NCBI GenBank assembly: GCA_963649365.1
Contig: CAVJHQ010000111.1
Span: 1-6,142, forward strand
DNA from: Paratractidigestivibacter sp963649365
Lineage (GTDB): Bacteria; Actinomycetota; Coriobacteriia; Coriobacteriales; Atopobiaceae
Direction: 5' to 3'
Length of the DNA stretch: 6,142 nt
The notes beneath the pieces were generated by a model. The model did not search any database. It was given only the letters and a program-made list of their open reading frames with translations, and was not told where the DNA came from. Position numbers and translations under genes: made by a program. Shown here piece after piece: positions 1 to 4,757 of this stretch (position 1 is the stretch's first letter; each line of letters starts with the position of its first letter).

Positions 1-1328
1 AGCGCGGCGAACATGAGCGCCGCGGTGGCGGCGAGGCTGATGGGGTAGACCGCCATGATGGTGGGGAAGCTCGGGGAGGCCGGGAAGACGAACGCGACCC
101 ACAGCAGGCGGATGCCGCAGACGCCCAGCATCGTGAGCGCGGCCGGCACGAGCGAGATGCCGAAGCCGCGCAGGTAGCCCGAGCAGTTCTCGTAGACCGA
201 GCTGAACAGGTGGGCGGGCAGGATCACGCACATGCGCAGGTAGCCGATGGCGATGACCTCGGGGTCGGTGTTGAACACGTGGATAATCGCCTGGCCGAAG
301 ACCACGGAGAAGAGCGCGACGAGCCCCGTGCAGGCGAGCCCCTCGACGACGCAGACCTTGAGGACGCGGCGGCAGCGCGCGAGGTCACCGGCGCCGTTGC
401 ACTGCCCGACGAAGGTCGTGCAGGCCTGGCACACCGCGTTGATGAGGTTGTAGAAGACCTGCTCCATCGAGAGCGCGGCCGCGCTGCCGGCCATGACGGT
501 GGTCCCGAGCTGGTTGATGCAGCCCTGGATCACGATGTTCGCGAGCGAGAAGATGGCGCCCTGGACACCGGCCGGCATGCCGATGCGGATGATCTCGCGG
601 GCAACGGGGCCGTCGATGCGCAGCTCGCGCGGGTCGAGGCGGATAAGGGCGTCGGCGCGCATGAGCTCCGCGGTAAGGAAGGCCGCGCTCACGCAGTAGC
701 AGAGCACGGTCGCCACGGCCACGCCCATCGTGCCCCAGCCGAGGATGGCCACGAACGCGGCGTCGAGCCCGATGTTGAGCACGGCCGAGATGGCGAGGGC
801 AAAGAGCGGCATCTTCGTCACGCCGACGCTGCGGAACACGGACGCGACGAAGTTGTACAGAAGCACGGCCGGCATGCCGAGAAGATATATCCGCAGGTAG
901 ATAAGGGCCTCGGCCATGGTCTCGTCGGGGACCTGCAGCGCCTCGAGCAAGGGCTGCGCGAACAGCTCGCCCACGAGCGCGACCGCGAAGCCGATGGCGG
1001 CCAGAAGCACCGAGCTGTGGACGGCCTTGCGCACGGTCTTCTCGTCGCCCGCGCCGACGGCGTTGGCCACGACGACGTTCGTGCCGATGGCGATGCCGAC
1101 GAAGAGGTTGATGAGCAGGCTCACGATGGGGGAGTTCGCGCCCACGGCCGCCATGCCGAGGGAGGCGCCGTCTGCCGAGAAGTGCCCGATGACGAAGACG
1201 TCGACGAGGTTGCTCAGCTGCTCCAGGATGCCGGTGGCCGCCACGGGCAGGGCGAACAAAGGAACGGCCCGCCAAAGCGAGCCGGAGAGAATACCTGGTG
1301 TTTCTTTGCTGGTGCCGGGGTTGCTCAT
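1..1328 (-). CDS. MATE-family multidrug/sodium (or proton) antiporter, C-terminus cut by window edge
   Basis: I translated this frame by hand: it opens at ATG 1328 and stays open to base 1, giving 442 codons plus two bases. MATE proteins are usually about 440-470 residues, so only the end of the last helix is missing. It is an inner-membrane exporter of cationic or amphipathic compounds driven by a H+ or Na+ gradient. The sequence is hydrophobic throughout with about 12 helices in two related halves. Visible MATE marks are N40-L-V-D43 in helix 1 followed by F-V-I-G (D43 probably matches the ion-coupling Asp of DinF/NorM proteins), VGAGDE at 91-96, NIGLDAAF at 185-192, GMPAG at 250-254, and the second-half counterpart TFVGQCNGAG at 305-314. 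All 12 visible cysteines fall at or after residue 210. The substrate cannot be inferred. It lies 65 bases after the Rrf2 gene on the same strand, possibly co-transcribed. Family assignment is firm; subfamily is not. Confidence 0.93.
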   Translation of the reverse strand, partial: MSNPGTSKETPGILSGSLWRAVPLFALPVAATGILEQLSNLVDVFVIGHFSADGASLGMAAVGANSPIVSLLINLFVGIAIGTNVVVANAVGAGDEKTVRKAVHSSVLLAAIGFAVALVGELFAQPLLEALQVPDETMAEALIYLRIYLLGMPAVLLYNFVASVFRSVGVTKMPLFALAISAVLNIGLDAAFVAILGWGTMGVAVATVLCYCVSAAFLTAELMRADALIRLDPRELRIDGPVAREIIRIGMPAGVQGAIFSLANIVIQGCINQLGTTVMAGSAAALSMEQVFYNLINAVCQACTTFVGQCNGAGDLARCRRVLKVCVVEGLACTGLVALFSVVFGQAIIHVFNTDPEVIAIGYLRMCVILPAHLFSSVYENCSGYLRGFGISLVPAALTMLGVCGIRLLWVAFVFPASPSFPTIMAVYPISLAATAALMFAA

Positions 1329-1335
1329 GGGCGCT

Positions 1336-1368
1336 TCTCTTTCTGACGCATGGGTTGCGCAGAAGAGA
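1336..1368 (-). promoter_or_regulatory. Possible hairpin covering the ribosome binding site of the MATE gene
   Basis: Read on the minus strand, TCTCTT-CTG-CGCA (1368-1356) can pair with TGCG-CAG-AAGAGA (1350-1336) around a five-base loop ACCCA. This gives about 13 pairs with two single-base bulges (1346 and 1342). The 3' arm contains the purine run AAAGAGAAG, the only Shine-Dalgarno-like sequence before ATG 1328. If the RNA folds this way, translation of the exporter would be reduced unless the stem is opened. No U-run follows, so it is not a standard terminator. The pairing is seen in the sequence; the role is inferred, and chance folding in GC-rich DNA is possible. Confidence 0.3.
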
Positions 1369-1393
1369 CTACACCCGCGGCGCCCGTTGGCCG

Positions 1394-1834
1394 CTAGCGG
1401 TCGGAAAACGTAACGTTGCAGGAACCGCCGTCCTCGGGCACGAGGTCGGCGAGCGTCTTTGAGTCGAGGTATCCCGAGGTCACGCGGCCGAGGTCGCGCC
1501 AGACGCCCACCGTCGAGCAGCTGTTGACCTGCGGGCAGATGGTGCCGTTCGAGCAGTCGAGGCAGTTCACGGGGGCAAGGGAGCCCTCCGCGGCGCGCAG
1601 GATCTCGCCCAGCGTGTAGTCCTTGGGCTCGCGGGTGAGCTTGTAGCCGCCGCCCTTGCCGCGCTGGCTCGTCACGTAGCCGGCCTTGTGCATGAGCGAG
1701 ATGACCTGCTCGAGGTACTTGCGCGAGATGTTCTGGCGCTTGGAGACGTCGCCCAGGGAGACCCAGCCCTCGTGGGCCGCGAGGTCGGCCATCGCGCGCA
1801 GGGCGTAGATGCCCTTCGTCGAGAACATTCCCAT
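1394..1834 (-). CDS. Rrf2/IscR-family transcriptional regulator, probable Fe-S sensor
   Basis: This 146-residue protein is a normal length for the Rrf2 family. Residues 1-70 form the winged helix: MGMFSTKGIYALRAM is the typical family N-terminus, the recognition region is around NISRKYLEQV (35-44), and the wing carries RGKGGGYKL (58-66). IscR-type proteins bind a [2Fe-2S] cluster through C-x5-C-x5-C plus a His three residues on; here C94, C100 and C106 fit that spacing, but the His position is Val109. Extra cysteines are C91 and C139. W112 matches the Trp after the IscR cluster loop. It follows sufU by 73 bases on the same strand, so it most likely senses cluster or redox status and controls the suf genes, though the suf promoter lies outside the window. 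An in-frame TTG at 1846 would add four residues, but it overlaps the GGAG ribosome binding site that is well placed for ATG 1834, so I use the ATG. A CymR-like cysteine regulator or NsrR-like NO sensor are alternatives. Confidence 0.92.
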   Translation of the reverse strand: MGMFSTKGIYALRAMADLAAHEGWVSLGDVSKRQNISRKYLEQVISLMHKAGYVTSQRGKGGGYKLTREPKDYTLGEILRAAEGSLAPVNCLDCSNGTICPQVNSCSTVGVWRDLGRVTSGYLDSKTLADLVPEDGGSCNVTFSDR

Positions 1835-1840
1835 GTGGGT

Positions 1841-1844
1841 CTCC
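1841..1844 (-). promoter_or_regulatory. Ribosome binding site fixing the Rrf2 start at 1834
   Basis: GGAG on the minus strand sits six bases before ATG 1834. The alternative upstream start, TTG at 1846, overlaps this site and has only AT-rich sequence in front of it, so it is unlikely to be used. Confidence 0.7.
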
Positions 1845-1861
1845 AATCAAAAGTTAAAACG
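1843..1861 (-). promoter_or_regulatory. AT-rich stretch, candidate promoter or operator of the Rrf2 gene
   Basis: The minus-strand sequence GTTTTAACTTTTGATTGG stands out as AT-rich in an otherwise very GC-rich window and lies directly before the regulator's ribosome binding site. Such a spot is where a promoter or an autoregulatory operator would be expected. I could not find a convincing -35/-10 pair or an IscR- or CymR-type consensus, so the assignment rests on composition and position only. Confidence 0.25.
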
Positions 1862-1864
1862 GCG

Positions 1865-1907
1865 GCAAGGGGACGGTACCTGCAAAAGGGACTGTCCCCT
1901 TTGCAGG
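1865..1907 (-). repeat. Three-armed inverted repeat, REP-like element between sufU and the Rrf2 gene
   Basis: Directly after the sufU stop, minus-strand CCTGCAAAGGGGAC (1907-1894) pairs with GTCCCTTTTGCAGG (1892-1879) over 14 positions, all Watson-Crick except one G-U pair that forms only in minus-strand RNA. A third arm, GTCCCCTTGC (1874-1865), can instead pair with 1904-1894 with one bulge, so two folds compete for the same first arm. A GGTACC palindrome (1875-1880) separates arms two and three. Short palindromes with GGGGAC/GTCCCC cores in intergenic DNA resemble REP/RAYT-associated repeats known from many bacteria; that link is from memory. No T-run follows on either strand, so it is not a classical intrinsic terminator, but it could stabilise the suf mRNA end or weaken read-through into the regulator gene. 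Confidence 0.6.
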
Positions 1908-2342
1908 TTAGCGGGTCTCGAGCATCTCCTGGAGGGTGCGCCAGGCGAGCTCGGCGCACTTGACGCGCGCGGGCATGTGGGCGATGTCCTTGAGGATCGA
2001 GGCGTCCTCGAGGGCAAGAAGCGAGGGGTCGTCCTCGGAGACCTCGCCGCGGACCATCTGCATGAAGAGCTTGCAGAGCTCGATGGCCTGCTCGGGGGTC
2101 TTGTCGATCATGAGGTCGCTCATGATGTCGGCCGAGGCCTGGCTGATGGCGCAGCCGTGGCCGGTGAAGGCGGCCTCCTCGATGGTCCCGTCGTCGGCGA
2201 ACTTGACCTGGAACCTGAGCTCGTCGCCGCAGGAGGGGTTCACGCCCTCGTGCGTGCAGTCGGCGTCCTCGAGCTCGTACTTGTAGTCGGGGTGGGACAC
2301 GTGGTCCATGAACTCGGCGTTGTAGAGGTCAGTCACGGCCAT
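1908..2342 (-). CDS. sufU: SufU, Zn-dependent sulfur-transfer partner of SufS
   Basis: This 144-residue cytoplasmic protein is of the usual SufU length. SufU accepts persulfide sulfur from SufS and passes it to the SufBCD scaffold; the Zn site is known in the Bacillus protein to swap ligands with SufS. Ligands are visible: C38 and D40 in NPSCGDEL, C64 in GHGCAISQAS, and C129 in RVKCAELAW. The stretch between C64 and C129 (with the MxxMVRGE-like segment at about 94-100) carries the insertion that separates SufU from IscU, and the IscU LPPVK motif before the last Cys is absent, so IscU is excluded. The ATG at 2342 lies inside the 3' end of sufS (14-base overlap) with AGG six bases upstream, indicating translational coupling. 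The stop TAA directly abuts the REP-like hairpin. It is intact and its identity is secure. Confidence 0.97.
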   Translation of the reverse strand: MAVTDLYNAEFMDHVSHPDYKYELEDADCTHEGVNPSCGDELRFQVKFADDGTIEEAAFTGHGCAISQASADIMSDLMIDKTPEQAIELCKLFMQMVRGEVSEDDPSLLALEDASILKDIAHMPARVKCAELAWRTLQEMLETR

Positions 2343-3585
2343 GGAATACCTGCCAAACTTGGGTGAGGCCGTCGATCAGACGGTCGATGTCGGACTTGTC
2401 GTTGTAGAAGGCGAGGCTGGCGCGGCAGCAGGCGAGGTTCTCCACGCCGAGCCAGGTGAGCAGCGGCTGCGCGCAGTGGTGCCCCGCGCGGATGCAGACG
2501 CCGGACATGTCGAGGATGCTCGCCACGTCGTGCGGGTGGACGCCGCGGACGTTGAAGCTCACGACGCCGTGGTGGCGCGCGGGGTCCGTGCTGCCGATGA
2601 CGTCAATAAAGCCCAGCTCAGAGAGCTTCTCCATGGCGTAGGAGACGAGCGCCGCCTCGCGCGCGGCCACAGCGTCGAGGCCCGCGGTCTCGGTGAGGTA
2701 GGTGAGCGCGGCGCCGGTGGCGTAGATGCCCGCGGCGTCCTGCGTGCCGGCCTCGAACTTCTCGGGCACGGGCGCCCAGGTGGCGTCCTGCTCGGTCACG
2801 GAGTCGATCATCTCGCCGCCGGTGAGCATGGGCGGCATCTGGGCGAGAAGCTCGTGCCTGCCCCAGAGCACGCCGATGCCCATCGGGCCCAGGCACTTGT
2901 GGGCGGAGAAGGCCAGGAAATCGGCGCCGAGCTCGGCGACGTCCACGGCCATGTGCGGCGTGGACTGCGCGGCGTCGACCACCATGTAGCCGCCCTGCGC
3001 GTGGACCGCGTCGGCTATGGCGCGGACGGGCAGCTCGCAGCCCATGACGTTGGACACGTGGGCGCACGCGGCTATGCGCGTCTTCGGGCCGACCTTGGCC
3101 GCGATCTCGCCGGGGGAGAGCGTGCCGTCCTTCTCGGGGTACATGACCACGAGCTTCGCGCCGGCCGCGCGGCAGGCCTGCTGCCAGGGGATAAGGTCGG
3201 AGTGGTGCTCCATCACGGTCACGCAGACCTCGTCGCCTGGTTTGAGCACGCAGGGGGCGAAGCTCTTGGCGATGAGGTTTAAGCTCTCGGTCGTGTTGCG
3301 CGTGAAGACGACGTCGTCGGCGAGCGGGCGGCCCGACTCGTCGAGGGCGCCGATAAAGCGCGCGACCTGCTTGCGGACGGCCGCGATCTCGGAGGTGGCC
3401 GCCACGGAGAGGCTGTAGAGGCCGCGCAGCGGGTTCGCGTTCATGTTGCCGTAGAAGTCGCGCTCGGCGTCGAGCACGCTCGCGGGGCGCTGGGCCGTGG
3501 CGGCGGAGTCGAGGAAGGCGACCTCGGGGTGGCCGGCGAGCAGCGGGAAATCCGCCTTGTAGGGGTTCTTCTCGATGTCGACCAC
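2329..3585 (-). CDS. sufS: SufS, group II cysteine desulfurase
   Basis: This PLP enzyme turns L-cysteine into L-alanine and leaves a persulfide on its own cysteine, the sulfur source for cluster assembly. With the GTG start at 3585 it has 418 residues, normal for SufS (about 405-420). Fold type I landmarks in order are: FLDSAATAQRP (24-34), FTRNTTESLN (94-103), H127 in MEHHSDLIPW which stacks on PLP, D204 and Q207 in VVDAAQSTPH, the PLP lysine K230 in SAHKCLGP, and the persulfide cysteine C371 in RAGHHCAQPL. The RAGHHCAQP form and the length are those of SufS/CsdA-type (group II) enzymes and not IscS/NifS. The next ATG (codon 48) lies after conserved sequence, so GTG is the start; its first base is the last base of the sufD stop (TAGTG). 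The 3' end overlaps sufU, its expected partner. Confidence 0.97.
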   Translation of the reverse strand: MVDIEKNPYKADFPLLAGHPEVAFLDSAATAQRPASVLDAERDFYGNMNANPLRGLYSLSVAATSEIAAVRKQVARFIGALDESGRPLADDVVFTRNTTESLNLIAKSFAPCVLKPGDEVCVTVMEHHSDLIPWQQACRAAGAKLVVMYPEKDGTLSPGEIAAKVGPKTRIAACAHVSNVMGCELPVRAIADAVHAQGGYMVVDAAQSTPHMAVDVAELGADFLAFSAHKCLGPMGIGVLWGRHELLAQMPPMLTGGEMIDSVTEQDATWAPVPEKFEAGTQDAAGIYATGAALTYLTETAGLDAVAAREAALVSYAMEKLSELGFIDVIGSTDPARHHGVVSFNVRGVHPHDVASILDMSGVCIRAGHHCAQPLLTWLGVENLACCRASLAFYNDKSDIDRLIDGLTQVWQVFHGRD

Positions 3586-4757
3586 TATGCCTCGACCCCC
3601 TCGGGCACGCTCGGGGCCGCGCCCTCGTCGAAGTCGTGCGCGACGTCGGCGCCCAGGACCTCCTCGGCGCGCAGGACGGCCGCCTTGTGGGAGGCCTCCT
3701 CCGGGGCGTGCATGATGGCGTCCTCGAAGATGGCGCGGACAAAGAGCTGCTCGGCCTCGTGGCGAGAAAGGCCGCGGTCCATGAGGTAGTCGATCTGCTC
3801 GGGGCTCACGCTGCCGATGGTCGCGCCGTGGTTGCCGGCCACGTCGTCCTCGTCGCAGAGGATGACGGGCATGGTCTTGTTCACCACGTCGTCGCCGAGG
3901 ACGAGCACGTTCTCGGCCTCGTTGCCCTTGGCGCCGCGGGCGCCGTGGACGAGGTCGATCGTGGCGCGCAGGGACTTCTTCGCGGCGTCGTCGAGGGCGC
4001 CGGACTCGTGGACCTCGGCGCGGGTGTTCTTGCCGCGCATGCGGACCACGTGGTTGATGTCGAGCACCTCGGTGCCGCGGGCGTGGTAGCGGCAGGTGAG
4101 GTCGATGCGGGAGCGGGCGCCGGCCAGGTCGCAGGCAAGGCCCATGGCCACGGTGCCGCCGCCGAGCGCGTACTGGCGCACCTCGACGTGGGCGTCCTCG
4201 TCGGCGGAGATGCCGACGCTCTCGAGGTGCTGCTGGGCGTCCGTCACGCCCAGGACCTCGACGATCCTGACCTGCGCGCGGGCCTCGGCCACGACGCGCA
4301 GCAGCGACGCGGAGGTGCCGGCGGGGGAGTCGGCGTCGGTACCCGCGCCCTTCTCGCGCCCGCGGACGGCCACGACGATCGTGGCCGTCGCGCCCTCGCG
4401 GACCATGACGCCCGTGTCGGCGACGTCGCCCGCGTCGGCGTCGATGTCCACGACGATGGGCTCCTCGCGCACGGTGTTGCGCGGGACCTCCACGTAGCGG
4501 GCGTCGGCCGCCTGGGAGCAGACCCAGTCGGTGACCTTGCTCCCCATGCCGCACTCGAGCTTGCCGAAGAGCTGCGGCAGCGCGAAGTAGACGTCGCCCT
4601 TGCGGGAGAGGCGCGGCACGGTCAGGGTGATGTCGTTCGCGCGCAGGCGGTTCCAGGTCTGCGCGGGCGGGGTGTTCACGCGCTCGAGCGTGACGGTCGG
4701 CGCGGCGGCCGCGGCCTTCTCGGCCGCGACGGCGCCGGTGTTCTTCTCGTCAGCCAT
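3585..4757 (-). CDS. sufD: SufD, Fe-S scaffold subunit
   Basis: SufD pairs with SufB and, with two SufC ATPases, forms the cytoplasmic scaffold on which clusters are built. The protein is 390 residues. Residues 1-20 are an Ala/Lys-rich low-complexity start (EKAAAAAP), followed by a divergent N-terminal region (PPAQTWNRLRAND at about 29-41), then the beta-helix of the SufB/SufD family, including HARGTEVLDINH. The C-terminal family signature is NHGATIGSVSPEQIDYLMDRG with H310, which matches the SufD His (H360 in E. coli) at the SufB-SufD interface. The cysteine two residues before that His in E. coli is Gly308 here. The last 40 residues or so are an acidic, Ala-rich tail. ATG 4757 overlaps the sufB stop (TAATG), and AAGGGG lies ten bases upstream. 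The paralogue in this position could only be SufB or SufD; the lower conservation and HGAT signature make it SufD. Confidence 0.95.
   Translation of the reverse strand: MADEKNTGAVAAEKAAAAAPTVTLERVNTPPAQTWNRLRANDITLTVPRLSRKGDVYFALPQLFGKLECGMGSKVTDWVCSQAADARYVEVPRNTVREEPIVVDIDADAGDVADTGVMVREGATATIVVAVRGREKGAGTDADSPAGTSASLLRVVAEARAQVRIVEVLGVTDAQQHLESVGISADEDAHVEVRQYALGGGTVAMGLACDLAGARSRIDLTCRYHARGTEVLDINHVVRMRGKNTRAEVHESGALDDAAKKSLRATIDLVHGARGAKGNEAENVLVLGDDVVNKTMPVILCDEDDVAGNHGATIGSVSPEQIDYLMDRGLSRHEAEQLFVRAIFEDAIMHAPEEASHKAAVLRAEEVLGADVAHDFDEGAAPSVPEGVEA
3590..3602 (-). promoter_or_regulatory. Ribosome binding region for the GTG start of sufS
   Basis: Two purine-rich runs inside the 3' end of sufD could serve: GAGGGGG (3602-3596), ten bases before the GTG, and GAGG (3593-3590), only four bases before it. 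Neither spacing is ideal, which fits re-initiation by ribosomes finishing sufD. It supports GTG 3585 as the start, since no ATG is available before conserved protein sequence. Confidence 0.4.

Noticed and set aside
210..1346. Long open frames on the plus strand (and a minus-strand frame at 385-1275) across the MATE region
   Set aside because: They are antisense or off-frame shadows: compositions are rich in Asp/Glu/His/Arg with no recognisable domain, while the minus-strand frame from 1328 gives a clean MATE protein over the whole stretch.
1377..1394. Short GCGGC/GCCGC stem after the Rrf2 stop as a terminator
   Set aside because: Only five pairs with a loop of eight bases and no T-run; expected by chance at this GC content.
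1835..1846. TTG at 1846 as the start of the Rrf2 protein
   Set aside because: It overlaps the GGAG ribosome binding site of ATG 1834, and family members begin close to MxMFSTKG.
1879..1907. Intrinsic terminator after sufU
   Set aside because: The stem is strong but no run of T follows on either strand; it is better described as a REP-like repeat or mRNA-end structure.
1908..2342. IscU instead of SufU
   Set aside because: The C64-C129 spacing carries the SufU insertion and the protein lacks the IscU LPPVK motif for HscA; it sits next to sufS and not iscS.
3586..4554. N-terminal extension of SufS by in-frame sequence upstream of 3585
   Set aside because: The extension is Arg/Gly-rich and overlaps sufD in another frame; SufS homologues begin near the GTG at 3585.
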